38,875 nt of DNA. Origin: DATAJX01 sp964601735 (GTDB lineage Bacteria > Pseudomonadota > Alphaproteobacteria > UBA2136 > UBA6156). Under the pieces are notes generated by a model. That model was not told the DNA's origin and ran no database searches. It saw only the letters and a list, made by a program, of their open reading frames with translations. The position numbers were made by a program, and so were the translations under genes. The DNA lies in NCBI GenBank assembly GCA_964601735.1, contig CAZROO010000013.1, forward strand, positions 1-38,875. The letters run 5' to 3'. Position 1 is the stretch's first letter. Each line of letters starts with the position of its first letter. Positions 24,577 to 32,910 of the stretch are shown piece after piece.

Positions 24577-24824
24577 TGAAAAAGGCTTTTACTGAAATCG
24601 GTTGGGGTAATCCTTCCTTTATCTCTACAGAGATTGAATACCCCAATGGTTCTGAGATAAGACAACGTGGATTTGTGAAATTCAAAAAAATGAATGCTCT
24701 CTATGCCCGTTGCTGGATAGGTAAAAAAGTATTTGTCATTGATTCGGAGCAAGGTTTCAATATTCGGCAAAAGAACCGCCGTACCTTCAAATTTGTTTTT
24801 GGTGTAAGCGGAGAAGTTAAATAA
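24576..24824 (+). CDS. DUF3977-like small protein between nuoL and nuoM, probably acquired
   Basis: An 82-residue soluble protein: KKAFTEIGWGNPSFISTE, RQRGFVKFKK, YARCWIGKKVFVIDSEQGF and RTFKFVFGVSGEVK. The order E-x-G-x-GN, TE-x-E, the YxRxWIGKxVxIxDSxxGF segment and FKFxFG fits what I recall as DUF3977, a family mostly from Firmicutes with unknown function. The gene is strikingly A/T-rich (about 40% GC by eye) beside 60%+ neighbours, a sign of transfer. The start is the ATG at 24576 overlapping the nuoL stop, with GGAGG 9 bp upstream; a GTG at 24573 is possible. Its TAA overlaps the nuoM ATG. Confidence 0.65.
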   Translation: MKKAFTEIGWGNPSFISTEIEYPNGSEIRQRGFVKFKKMNALYARCWIGKKVFVIDSEQGFNIRQKNRRTFKFVFGVSGEVK

Positions 24825-26446
24825 TGTTGCCACTCCTTACTTCGCTCATTTTCATCCCCGTCTTCGGCGGCCTCGCCACGCTGGCCACGCCGCAAAAGCT
24901 CGCCAAGCACTTTGCGTTGCTCGTCAGCCTCGTCAGCCTCGCGCTGGCCGCGCTTGCGCTCCACCAGTTCAACGCCGCGCAGCCAGGCTTTCAGTTTATC
25001 GAAGACAAACCCTGGCTCCCCACCCTCGGCATCAGCTATCATTTAGGCATCGACGGCATCAGCCTCGCGCTCATCGCGCTCACCGCCTTGCTCACGCCAC
25101 TGTGCATCCTCACCAGTTGGAACAGCGTCACCAAAAACCAATCCGGCTTCATGGCCGCGCTGCTCCTGTTGCAAGGCGCTGTGGTCGGCGTTTTCAGCGC
25201 GCTCGATTTCATCCTCTTTTACATCTTCTGGGAAGCCATGCTCATCCCCATGTTCCTGCTCATCGGCATCTGGGGCGGCGAAAACCGCGTCTACGCCGCG
25301 CTCAAGTTCTTCCTCTACACCTTCGTCGGCAGCGTGCTGATGCTTGTCGCGGGCCTCTACATCTATGCCCACACCCACACCTTCGACATCACCCAAATCC
25401 CCGCCCAAACCATGATGTTCCCGCTGCTCACCCAGCAACTGCTGTTCTGGGCTTTCTTTGCCGCCTTCGCCGTCAAGGTGCCGATGTTCCCGTTCCATAC
25501 CTGGCTGCCCGATGCCCACGTCCAGGCGCCCACTGCGGGTTCCGTCATCCTCGCGGGCGTGCTGCTCAAGCTCGGGGCCTACGGGTTCCTGCGCTTCAGC
25601 TTGCCTTTCTTCCCCGAGGCCGCCGTCACCCTTGCACCTTATGTCTTCACGCTCTCCGGCTTCGCGGTGGTCTATGCGGCGCTGGTCGCCTACGCGCAAA
25701 CCGACATCAAAAAGCTCATCGCCTATTCCAGCGTAAGCCACATGGGCCTCGTCACCCTCGGCCTGTTCGCGGGCACCGAAGCGGGCCTGCACGGCGCGCT
25801 CCTCGTCATGATTAACCACGGCATCGTCAGCGCCGGGCTGTTCCTCGCCGTCGGTACTATTTATGAACGCCTCCATACCCGTGAACTCAAAAACTTCGGC
25901 GGCCTCGTCGTCCCCATGCCCAGGTACGCCTTCGTGGTGATGGTCCTCACGCTCGCCGCCGTCGCATTGCCCGGCACCAACAGCTTTGTCGGTGAATTCC
26001 TCAGCCTCGCGGGCGCCTGGCCGGTAGCGCCGTGGGCCACCGCCGCCGCCACCAGCGGCGTGGTGTTCGGCGCGCTCTACATGCTGTGGCTGTACCGTAA
26101 AATGATTTTCGGCACACCCGGCCCCAACGTCGAAAAACACATCGCCGAGCTTCCCGACCTCAATCTGCGCGAATGGATTATCTTTACCCCGCTGGTCGCG
26201 CTTGTCGTCATCCTCGGCATCATGCCCAGCCTGGCCATGAACCTCTGGGCCCAGCCGGTCAAAGCCATCAGCACCAATTACGCGATGACCAAAGAGCAGC
26301 TTGCAACCCCAACATCTGTCACAGTCAGCGAAACCACTCCCATCAGCACCACTATCGTTTCCGGCACCACACCCGTAATCGCCACAACCGTCAGCGAAAC
26401 TTCACCCGTCTCTTCCACCGTTGAGGAATCCGCCCATGCCCATTGA
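24824..26446 (+). CDS. nuoM: NADH-quinone oxidoreductase subunit M
   Basis: A 540-residue antiporter-like subunit (ND4 homologue). Signatures: FYIFWEAMLIPMFLLIGIWGG with the conserved Glu, FAVKVPMFPFHTWLPDAHVQAPTAGSVILAGVLLKLGAYG with conserved Lys and His, and IAYSSVSHMGLVTLGLF. After the last helix and LWAQPVKA the protein carries an unusual tail of about 60 residues rich in Ser/Thr/Val with near-repeats SETTPIST, SGTTPVIA and SETSPVSS, ending HAH. That tail is not part of the normal subunit. It overlaps nuoN by 11 bp. Confidence 0.97.
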   Translation: MLPLLTSLIFIPVFGGLATLATPQKLAKHFALLVSLVSLALAALALHQFNAAQPGFQFIEDKPWLPTLGISYHLGIDGISLALIALTALLTPLCILTSWNSVTKNQSGFMAALLLLQGAVVGVFSALDFILFYIFWEAMLIPMFLLIGIWGGENRVYAALKFFLYTFVGSVLMLVAGLYIYAHTHTFDITQIPAQTMMFPLLTQQLLFWAFFAAFAVKVPMFPFHTWLPDAHVQAPTAGSVILAGVLLKLGAYGFLRFSLPFFPEAAVTLAPYVFTLSGFAVVYAALVAYAQTDIKKLIAYSSVSHMGLVTLGLFAGTEAGLHGALLVMINHGIVSAGLFLAVGTIYERLHTRELKNFGGLVVPMPRYAFVVMVLTLAAVALPGTNSFVGEFLSLAGAWPVAPWATAAATSGVVFGALYMLWLYRKMIFGTPGPNVEKHIAELPDLNLREWIIFTPLVALVVILGIMPSLAMNLWAQPVKAISTNYAMTKEQLATPTSVTVSETTPISTTIVSGTTPVIATTVSETSPVSSTVEESAHAH

Positions 26447-27878
26447 TATATTGCTCACCGCGCCCCTTGGCTTGCTCGCCGCCGGTATCCTGGTTTTACT
26501 GATGGCGGGTGCCTTCACTAACAACGCGCGCCTGGTTGCGGCGCTTACCGCCATCGTCTTTGTCGTCAGCGCCGTGCCGTGGCTGACGCACCCGCAGTCC
26601 GGCCCGGTGTTCAACACGGCGGGCGGCCCGCTGCTCATCCTCAGCCCTTACAGCATCCTTGCCAGCCTGCTGGCCCTCGGCCTGGCCGCGCTCAGCATCC
26701 CTCTGGCACCCCAGTTTTTCCTAACGCCTAATGCTCAACGCCTAACGCCTTCTTCCCACAAGCCTGAATATTATGTCCTGCTCGCGCTCTGCACCCTCGG
26801 CACCTTGGTGCTCATCAACAGCAGCCACTTCATCAGCTTCTACCTGGGCTTCGAGCTCATGAGCTTCCCGCTCTACATCCTCGCCGCATTCCTGCGGAAG
26901 GACGCCAACAGCTCCGAAGCTGGGCTCAAGTATTTCATCCTGGGTTCACTAACCAGCGCCCTGATGCTCTACGGCATCTCGCTGGTCTACGCCCAAACCG
27001 GCCAGCTCGGATTTAGCGCTCTTTCAAACGCCCTTACCCTCTCACCCTCTCATCCTCTCACCCTGGTAGCCATGTCGCTCACGGTGGTCGCGCTCATCTT
27101 CAAGCTTTCGGTCGTGCCGTTCCATATGTGGACGCCTGACGTCTACGAGGGCGCTCCCACACCTGTCACGGCGGTGATGGCCTCGCTGCCCAAGCTTGCT
27201 GCCACAGCTGCGCTGGTGCGTTTGCTCTCCGGCACCTTCATGCCGCTGGCCGCCACCTGGCAACCGGCACTGGCGGTGCTTGCGGCTTTTGGCATGCTTG
27301 CGGGTAGCACACTCGCTATCCTGCAAACCGACCTTAAACGCCTGCTCGCCTGGTCAACCATCGCGCAGGTCGGCTTCCTGCTTACCGGCGTTGTCGCCAA
27401 CAACGGGGCAGGGGCCCACGGCGCATTATTTTATGTCGCCATCTACGGCATCACCATGCTCGGCACTTTTGGGGCCCTGATGGATGCCGACATCCAAACT
27501 ACCGCCCAGCTCAAGGGCCTCAGCAGCACACGCCCGTACCTGGCCACCGCGCTGCTCATCTACCTGTTCTCGCTGGCGGGGATTCCCCCGCTCGCCGGCT
27601 TCTTTGCCAAGTTCACCGCCTTTGCCGCCGCCGTGGCTGCGGGCTATACTTGGCTCGCCGTGGTAGCGGTCATTTGCTCCGCCATTGCCGCATTTTACTC
27701 CCTCTGGCTCATTAAGCTGATGTACTTCGACCCCGCCGAAAACACGCCGCAGGGCAGCCCCAAAAACATAAGCGGTATCGCTTACGCCCTATCGCTTGCC
27801 GCCGCATTGGTGGTGTTGGGCGTCTTCCCCAACCTGCTGGCCAACTTGACATTCGCCGCATCCACCGCCTTATTCTAG
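26436..27878 (+). CDS. nuoN: NADH-quinone oxidoreductase subunit N
   Basis: 480 residues from the ATG at 26436 (a TTG at 26421 is less likely). The antiporter-like ND2 homologue: FYLGFELMSFPLYILAAFLRKD, IFKLSVVPFHMWTPDVYEGAPTPVTAVMA, LLAWSTIAQVGFLLTG and YLFSLAGIPPLAGFFAKF. Two loops contain low-complexity in-frame DNA: near 26721-26750 (repeated TAACGCCT, giving LTPNAQRLTPSS) and near 27031-27066 (repeated CTCTCACC/CTCTCATC, giving TLSPSHPLTL). These sit in loops and keep the frame. It is the last nuo gene and birA follows 3 bp later. Confidence 0.97.
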   Translation: MPIDILLTAPLGLLAAGILVLLMAGAFTNNARLVAALTAIVFVVSAVPWLTHPQSGPVFNTAGGPLLILSPYSILASLLALGLAALSIPLAPQFFLTPNAQRLTPSSHKPEYYVLLALCTLGTLVLINSSHFISFYLGFELMSFPLYILAAFLRKDANSSEAGLKYFILGSLTSALMLYGISLVYAQTGQLGFSALSNALTLSPSHPLTLVAMSLTVVALIFKLSVVPFHMWTPDVYEGAPTPVTAVMASLPKLAATAALVRLLSGTFMPLAATWQPALAVLAAFGMLAGSTLAILQTDLKRLLAWSTIAQVGFLLTGVVANNGAGAHGALFYVAIYGITMLGTFGALMDADIQTTAQLKGLSSTRPYLATALLIYLFSLAGIPPLAGFFAKFTAFAAAVAAGYTWLAVVAVICSAIAAFYSLWLIKLMYFDPAENTPQGSPKNISGIAYALSLAAALVVLGVFPNLLANLTFAASTALF

Positions 27879-27881
27879 GCA

Positions 27882-28610
27882 ATGGAGAAGCAGAACAGGG
27901 TCCACATACCCAAAACCACGTCCAACATGGACGACGCCGCGCGCCTGATAAAAGAAGGCGCACCTCACCTCACGCTCATCACGGCGGGTGAACACACGGC
28001 GGCGAGGGGGCGTCACGGCAAAACATGGACAGTCTTCCCCCAACACGCCATCGCCGCGGTCTGGATTCTCCGCGACACCCCAACCCAGCATCTGGCTCTG
28101 GTCGCCAGCCTTGCGGTCATCGACGCCATCCATAAAGCCTCCCCCGACCTCGAGCCGGTCATCAAATGGCCCAACGATATTTACGTGAACGGCAAAAAAC
28201 TTTGCGGCATCCTGGTCGAAACCCACGGCCAGAACACATCAGCACTGGGAATCGGTTTAAACGTCACCACGCCGCCAGACTTGCGCGATTTTCCCGGCAT
28301 CACCCTCCAGCAAGCCAGCCCGTCCACCCCGCCGGGCCCCAAAAAAGTGCTAGAAATCTTAAATACTTGCATAATCAGGCGGGTTGCCCTATATCAGGCC
28401 CAAGGTTGGTCGGCGGTTGCGCCGGACTACACCGCCCTCTGCATCACGTTACGCCAACGCGTACGGCTGCAACGGGCGAGTGACGAGTTAGTCCTCCCCG
28501 CAACGGTAAACGCCCTCAACCCCGATGGCAGCCTTGATGTCGTCACCGAAGATGGAAAAAGCCATAAGGTGACTAACGCGGATAAACTATTCCACGACTA
28601 TCTCAGCTGA
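27882..28610 (+). CDS. birA: Biotin--[acetyl-CoA-carboxylase] ligase
   Basis: A 242-residue class I biotin protein ligase: it forms biotinyl-AMP and transfers biotin to the carboxyl-carrier lysine. The biotin/ATP loop is TAARGRHGKTW (residues 39-49, the GRGRxxxxW motif with one change), KWPNDI is at 95-100 and GILVE at 109-113; GIGLNV follows. The N-terminal DNA-binding domain of bifunctional BirA is absent, so it should not be a repressor. A C-terminal SH3-like segment (LPATVNALNPDGSLDVVTEDG) is present. The nuoN-birA-RNase J order is familiar from alphaproteobacteria; coaX, often between the last two, is missing here. Confidence 0.95.
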   Translation: MEKQNRVHIPKTTSNMDDAARLIKEGAPHLTLITAGEHTAARGRHGKTWTVFPQHAIAAVWILRDTPTQHLALVASLAVIDAIHKASPDLEPVIKWPNDIYVNGKKLCGILVETHGQNTSALGIGLNVTTPPDLRDFPGITLQQASPSTPPGPKKVLEILNTCIIRRVALYQAQGWSAVAPDYTALCITLRQRVRLQRASDELVLPATVNALNPDGSLDVVTEDGKSHKVTNADKLFHDYLS

Positions 28611-28628
28611 AGATTAAATATTGGCTTC

Positions 28629-28675
28629 ATGCCAGCGTAGGCTGGCATCCACGCCAAAAACGCGGCAAGGCCGCG
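28629..28675 (+). repeat. Palindromic element and a second hairpin upstream of RNase J
   Basis: ATGCCAGC-GTAG-GCTGGCAT at 28629-28648, flanked by TTGGCTTC and CCACGCCAAAAA, almost identical to the nuoI-MazG copy including flanks. A separate hairpin CGCGGC-AAG-GCCGCG lies at 28661-28675. Neither has a T-run, so they look like mRNA structures rather than terminators. Confidence 0.85.
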
Positions 28676-28695
28676 TAACCGAAAGACTAAACATT

Positions 28696-30393
28696 ATGAG
28701 TAAAAAGAAACAACTGGCAGCCCTGCCTCTCGGCGGCGTTGGCGAAATCGGCATGAACATGATGCTGTACGAATGCGACGGCGATTACATCGTTGTCGAT
28801 ACCGGCGTGAGCTTCGGCGACGAACGCTCCCCCGGCGTCAACGTCCTGGTGCCCGATACCCGCTACATCCGCGAACACGTCACCAAGGGCGGCCACCTCA
28901 AGGGCGTGTTCATCACCCACGCGCATGAAGATCACATCGGCGGCATCGGCTACCTGTGGGACGACTTCGACGGCGCTCCGGTGTACGTCAGCCCGTTCGC
29001 CCGCAAGGCGCTGGAAGCGAAATTGCAGGAACTCGGTATCACCCCGGCCAAGGGCCAGGTGGTCACCATCGAACCGCGCAAGCAATACCCGGCGGGCGGT
29101 TTCAGCGTCGAGTTCGTCATGGTCGCGCACAGCATCCCCGAATGCTTCGCGCTCGCCATCCGCAGCCCGCACGGCACCATCATCCACACCGCCGATTACA
29201 AGTTCGACGACGAACCGCCGTTCGGCCATAAAACCGACGAAAAACGCTTCGCCGAAATCGGTAACGAAGGCGTGCTGGCCGTGTTCGGCGACAGCACCAA
29301 CGCCATGCGCCCCACCGCCTCGGGCTCCGAAGGTCCGCTGGCCAAGAGCCTGGCCAAGTACATTAAGGCCGCGCCCAACCGCATCTTCTTCGCGGCGTTC
29401 GCCAGCAACATCGGGCGCATCCTCATGGTCGCACAAACCGCCGCCGAATGCGGCCGCAAGGTCTGCTTCCTCGGCCGCACGGTCAACAAGATGCTCAGCT
29501 TCGCCAAAGACCTCGGCTACCAGCCGCAAGGCCTGGCCAACTGGATGGTCAGCCCCGACGAACTCAAGGGCCTGCCGCGCGACAAGGTGCTCATCTTTGC
29601 CAGCGGCACGCAGGGCGAAATCGAAGCCAGCCTCACGCGCCTCGCAGCGGGTCAGGAAGTCCGCGGCCTGCGCATCGCCAAGGGCGACACCGTCATCATG
29701 TCGTCCAAGATGATTCCCGGCAACGAGCGCGGCATCCTCAACGTCATTAACAATCTCTACACCCTCGGTGCCGATGTGCTCTCCGAACTGACCCACGACG
29801 ATATCCACGTCTCCGGTCACGCCGGCCGCCCGGAAATCGAACGCCTGTACAAGCTGCTCAAGCCCAAGTACGTGGTGCCGGTGCACGGCGAGGCCGCGCA
29901 CATCCACGCGCACGCCCAAATCGCGCGCGACATGGGCTTCATCCCGCTCGAAATCGCGGTGGGCAAAAAGCTGGTCATCGCCACCGATAACGTCAGCGAC
30001 GAGCCGCACATCCAGCAGCACGCCTACCCGCACGGCGTTAACTATATCGACGGCCTGCACATCCTCGAAAACGACACCATGCTCATCAAGGAACGCCGCA
30101 AAATGGCCAACGAAGGCGTGGTCAGCGTCTCTTTGGCAGTCAAATCCAGCAACAAGGAATGGGTCTCCGATTTGTCCGTCACTACCCGTGGCGTGATTGA
30201 AGAACGCGCCCAGGCCGGCCTGCTCAAAAAGGCCGTCAACGCCGCCGACAAGGCCATGCAGGTGGCGTTCCCCGATGGCATCATCGACGACTACCGCCGG
30301 GCAGGGGAGGCCATCACTCTCACCATGAGACGTGCCTTCAAGCTTGAACGCGGCAAGCAGCCCACCATCCTGGTGCAGGTGGTTGAAGTCTAA
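28696..30393 (+). CDS. rnj: Ribonuclease J
   Basis: A 565-residue metallo-beta-lactamase/beta-CASP ribonuclease with 5'-exo and endonuclease activity in mRNA decay and rRNA maturation. Zinc ligands: the HAHEDH motif at H75, H77, D79 and H80; later GDSTNA supplies the next Asp, and beta-CASP motifs are seen in IFFAAFASNIGRI, ASGTQGE, and SGHAGRPEIERL with VVPVHGEAAH. The ATG at 28696 gives the standard N-terminus; an in-frame upstream extension consists only of the repeat and is rejected. No terminator is visible before it, so it may be read from the nuo-birA transcript. Confidence 0.96.
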   Translation: MSKKKQLAALPLGGVGEIGMNMMLYECDGDYIVVDTGVSFGDERSPGVNVLVPDTRYIREHVTKGGHLKGVFITHAHEDHIGGIGYLWDDFDGAPVYVSPFARKALEAKLQELGITPAKGQVVTIEPRKQYPAGGFSVEFVMVAHSIPECFALAIRSPHGTIIHTADYKFDDEPPFGHKTDEKRFAEIGNEGVLAVFGDSTNAMRPTASGSEGPLAKSLAKYIKAAPNRIFFAAFASNIGRILMVAQTAAECGRKVCFLGRTVNKMLSFAKDLGYQPQGLANWMVSPDELKGLPRDKVLIFASGTQGEIEASLTRLAAGQEVRGLRIAKGDTVIMSSKMIPGNERGILNVINNLYTLGADVLSELTHDDIHVSGHAGRPEIERLYKLLKPKYVVPVHGEAAHIHAHAQIARDMGFIPLEIAVGKKLVIATDNVSDEPHIQQHAYPHGVNYIDGLHILENDTMLIKERRKMANEGVVSVSLAVKSSNKEWVSDLSVTTRGVIEERAQAGLLKKAVNAADKAMQVAFPDGIIDDYRRAGEAITLTMRRAFKLERGKQPTILVQVVEV

Positions 30394-30420
30394 ACACCCC
30401 AAGCAAAAGAACCGATGCAA

Positions 30421-30442
30421 GGGGCCACATGGCCCCTTCTTC
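30421..30442 (+). terminator. Terminator after RNase J
   Basis: GGGGCC-ACAT-GGCCCC at 30421-30436 followed by TTCTTC. A strong stem with a short, imperfect T-tract. Confidence 0.6.
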
Positions 30443-30453
30443 ATATCTCCGTC

Positions 30454-30473
30454 ATGCCCGCGCAGGCCGGGGC
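30454..30473 (+). repeat. Decayed palindromic element after RNase J
   Basis: CTCCGTC followed by ATGCCCGC-GCAG-GCCGGGGC: the left flank and arm and the loop match the family, but the right arm no longer pairs fully and the ATCCACG flank is lost. Confidence 0.55.
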
Positions 30474-30760
30474 CTTGTCTGAACAGAAAAACCTAAACGT
30501 CGCCTCATCCCGGCCCCAAACCCGCTTTTACAAAACAAGCCCCATTCCTTACTTCTTTTTAGCCTCATCGGGTTTATATTTAACGCCGACTCAAATGCCC
30601 TCGGGCAGGGAGAAATCTGAATCATCACTTTTTCAACTGCTTTGCCGAAAGCCTGTCGGCTGCAGGCCAAAACCGACGGCCCCCATAAATGTGGGCTTCC
30701 CCTACACCCCGAAGCCCACGCCAAACCCCAGCCACGCACGTCGCATGAACCTATCCATCG
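30474..30760. other. Intergenic region without supported genes
   Basis: About 290 bp between the RNase J terminator and the next terminator. No ORF here has a credible product. One perfect inverted repeat, GTGGGCTTC at 30691-30699 and GAAGCCCAC at 30711-30719 with an 11-nt loop, lacks a T-run. The A/T-rich patch at 30540-30590 could hold promoter elements, but I found no convincing -35/-10 pair. Confidence 0.5.
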
Positions 30761-30790
30761 AAAAAAAAGCCACCGGTCAACCGGCGGCTT
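30761..30790 (-). terminator. Terminator of the minus-strand gene 30796-31317
   Basis: Read on the minus strand: GCCGCCGGT-TGA-CCGGTGGC followed by eight T. It lies directly after the stop of the minus-strand gene. Confidence 0.8.
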
Positions 30791-30795
30791 TTCTG

Positions 30796-31317
30796 TTATC
30801 GCTTGGGCATGGTGGAGACAATGATTTCCCTCATCTCCATCATCCGGAAAAGGGGACTGGCATAAACTTCCACCAATGTTCGGCGGCCGCCCTTGGGGGG
30901 AAGCAATCGGCTCATGATGTAGAGATAGTTATCCCAGACGGAACAGAGAATGTCGTCCAGGTTATTCAGGTTCAACAACTCTCCCAATTTGAACAGCCTC
31001 TCGATATTCTCGCTGCTGATGTCGACGGGCGCATGAGAATAAGGCCTGATCTGGTCCATCCGCAATGAATGTAGATTAATGTTTGTCTCCATTCTTGGGG
31101 CGGTTATCAAAACCACGTTGCCGCGCTCGTACATGTCGCCAATGTCGCAACATAGCTCAATCGCGGTTGTCATATGGACGGTGAACTTGACTGTATTCTT
31201 ACCCGCATCAGCGATGCGGGCAAAAGTCCTATACTGTTCCCGACTGCATCGGAGCCGGGCGACTCCCATATGAAAGGCCGGAGTGGGAAGATTGGGGTGG
31301 AAAGAGGGGCTGGTCAT
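30796..31317 (-). CDS. Unrecognised 173-residue protein divergent from rplM
   Basis: The start is the ATG at 31317, preceded on the minus strand by GGAGG with 5-bp spacing; a longer form from 31329 would place that Shine-Dalgarno inside the gene. I recognise no domain. The product is soluble, with CSREQYRTFARIADA, HMTTAIELCCDIGDMYERGNVVLITAP, a probable helical LGELLNLNNLDDILCSVWDNYLYIMSRL, and VEVYASPLFRMMEMREIIVSTMPKR at the end. It has its own terminator and is a single-gene unit. Codon use is less GC-biased than the ribosomal genes beside it. It looks like a real gene of unknown, possibly accessory, function. Confidence 0.7.
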   Translation of the reverse strand: MTSPSFHPNLPTPAFHMGVARLRCSREQYRTFARIADAGKNTVKFTVHMTTAIELCCDIGDMYERGNVVLITAPRMETNINLHSLRMDQIRPYSHAPVDISSENIERLFKLGELLNLNNLDDILCSVWDNYLYIMSRLLPPKGGRRTLVEVYASPLFRMMEMREIIVSTMPKR

Positions 31318-31388
31318 GACGACCTCCATGGAAAAAGGGGATGATGCCCATTAACCCCGATTCTCCACACTTTTACAAGTAAAAACCG

Positions 31389-31417
31389 TTGACTGCCCCC
31401 AATTCCTCACCTATATC
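31389..31417 (+). promoter_or_regulatory. Promoter for rplM-rpsI
   Basis: TTGACT at 31389-31394, a 17-bp spacer and TATATC at 31412-31417. It predicts a start near 31424 and a leader of about 93 nt, containing small inverted repeats (for example CAG-CTTCTG-CTG) that could take part in ribosomal-protein feedback; that role is inference. Confidence 0.55.
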
Positions 31418-31516
31418 GCCCCGGTAACCCGATGGCGACGGTTATTCAGCTTCTGCTGATGGAGTGCCTCAGACCTGAAAAATCTGGTTATGTTCATGTA
31501 CTTAAAGGATATCATC

Positions 31517-31984
31517 ATGGCTTTGACCATCATGACCAAGACCCAGAAGGCCAGCGAGTGCAAACCCGGCTGGTTCCTGCTCGACGCAACCAATATTCCG
31601 CTGGGCCGCCTGTCCACCCGCATCGCCACGCTGCTGCGCGGCAAGCACAAGGCCACCTACAGCCCCGGCATCGACAACGGCGACCACGTCATCGTCATTA
31701 ACGCCGAAAAAGTGAAGCTCACCGGCCACAAAGCCACCAACAGCGTGTGGTACAAGCACACCGGCTTCATCGGCGGTATCAAGGGCATTACCCCGGCGCA
31801 GGAAAAACACCCCGAGCGCGTGGTCGAACGTGCCGTCAAGCGCATGCTGCCCAAGGAAAGTGCCCAGGCCCGTGCCCAGTTCAAAAAGCTGCACGTCTAC
31901 ACCGGCGCCGAACACCCGCACGCCGCGCAACAGCCGCAAACCATTAACGCCGCCAGCGCTTCCAAAAGCGCCGCCGCCAAGTAA
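31517..31984 (+). CDS. rplM: 50S ribosomal protein L13
   Basis: 155 residues from the ATG at 31517, preceded by AAAGGAT at suitable spacing. The L13 core is clear: WFLLDATNIPLGRLSTRIATLLRGKHKATYSP, GDHVIVINAEKVKLTGHK, YKHTGFIGGIK and VERAVKRMLPKESAQARAQFKKLHVYTGAEHPHAAQQP. An earlier ATG at 31490 would add residues not seen in L13. It pairs with rpsI in the usual rplM-rpsI operon. Confidence 0.98.
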   Translation: MALTIMTKTQKASECKPGWFLLDATNIPLGRLSTRIATLLRGKHKATYSPGIDNGDHVIVINAEKVKLTGHKATNSVWYKHTGFIGGIKGITPAQEKHPERVVERAVKRMLPKESAQARAQFKKLHVYTGAEHPHAAQQPQTINAASASKSAAAK

Positions 31985-32008
31985 TCAAGCGAGAAAAGGA
32001 CAAAACAC

Positions 32009-32434
32009 ATGAGTATCGCTGCTAACATCAAAGCCACCAACGAAAAAGCCGGCAAGTACTACGCCACCGGCAAGCGTAAAAACGCCGTGGCCCGCGTCTG
32101 GCTCACCAAGGGCAAGGGCGAAATCACCATCAACGGCCGCAAGTTCGAAGAATACTTCGCCCGTCCGGTGCTGCAAATGGTCATCAACCAGCCGTTCGGC
32201 GCGCTCGACCTGCTGGCCAAGTTCAACATCACGGCCCGCTGCCACGGCGGCGGCCTGAGCGGCCAGGCCGGCGCGCTGCGCCACGGCATCGCCAAGGCGC
32301 TGGAGCAATACGACAACGCCAACCGCCCGGTGCTGAAAAAGCTCGGCTACCTCACCCGCGACCCCCGCGTGGTCGAACCGAAGAAGTACGGCCGCCACAA
32401 GGCCCGCCGCGCCACCCAGTTCTCCAAACGGTAG
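32009..32434 (+). CDS. rpsI: 30S ribosomal protein S9
   Basis: A 141-residue S9: YYATGKRKNAVARVWLTKGKGEITINGR, VLQMVINQP, GGGLSGQAGALRHGIAKAL, and the basic tail KYGRHKARRATQFSKR that reaches the ribosomal P-site. A short N-terminal extension of about 14 residues is common in alphaproteobacteria. AAAAGGA lies before the ATG. It lies 24 bp after rplM and is followed by a terminator. Confidence 0.98.
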   Translation: MSIAANIKATNEKAGKYYATGKRKNAVARVWLTKGKGEITINGRKFEEYFARPVLQMVINQPFGALDLLAKFNITARCHGGGLSGQAGALRHGIAKALEQYDNANRPVLKKLGYLTRDPRVVEPKKYGRHKARRATQFSKR

Positions 32435-32446
32435 GCCGGTTTGCCC

Positions 32447-32482
32447 AAAAAAGGAGGCCCCCACTTTGGGGCCTTCTTTTTT
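32447..32482 (+). terminator. Terminator of rplM-rpsI
   Basis: AAGGAGGCCCC-CACTTT-GGGGCCTTCTTTTTT: a GC-rich stem with one mismatch followed by a run of T. Confidence 0.85.
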
Positions 32483-32634
32483 GCCTTGGCAAACCGAGCC
32501 CTCTGCCCCTTGCCAGGCTGTCAAAGCCTCCGCCCATCCAGGCGGCAAAGGGCTTGGCGGCAAAGCGTAGCCCTCTCAAACTTCACCCAGCAAGGGCAGA
32601 GAAGTCTGTCAAAAAATGAAGGGGGAAAAACTAA

Positions 32635-32904
32635 ATGCCAGTCGAAACCCGATGGTTCTACGTCTACTACCTCCGCTCGCTCTCCCACCCCAAACGCACC
32701 TACGTCGGCTTCACCACCCGCAATCCCGAAGAACGCCTGGCCGAGCACAACGCCGGAGACAGCGACTACACCGGTCGCCATCGCCCGTGGCAACTGCTCG
32801 GATTCACAACCTTCACCGACGAAACCCTGGCCCGAGAATTTGAAACCTACCTCAAATCCGGCGCAGGCAACCGCTTCGCCCAAAAGCATCTGTTCAAGGC
32901 TTAA
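32635..32904 (+). CDS. Free-standing GIY-YIG domain protein, different subfamily
   Basis: An 89-residue single GIY-YIG domain: FYVYYLRS (the GIY strand), RTYVGFTT (the YIG strand), catalytic-type Arg in RNPEERLAEHNAG and Glu in LAREFETYLKSGAG. It resembles the short UPF0213/YhbQ-like group rather than the two nucleases in the nuo operon: it lacks the NPxWxDLYEQ ending and has no palindromic element at its 5' end. The ATG at 32635 is preceded by GAAGGGGGAAA. It has its own terminator. The 150 bp upstream are rich in CAAAG/GGCGG words, but I cannot assign them. Confidence 0.85.
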   Translation: MPVETRWFYVYYLRSLSHPKRTYVGFTTRNPEERLAEHNAGDSDYTGRHRPWQLLGFTTFTDETLAREFETYLKSGAGNRFAQKHLFKA

Positions 32905-32910
32905 AAACAA

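Noticed and set aside
28621..28695. N-terminal extension of RNase J from an upstream TTG
   Set aside because: The extension is only translated repeat; the ATG at 28696 gives the standard family N-terminus.
32635..32904. Third GIY-YIG gene as a member of the palindrome-linked unit
   Set aside because: It belongs to a different, shorter subfamily and has no hairpin of the family at its 5' end.
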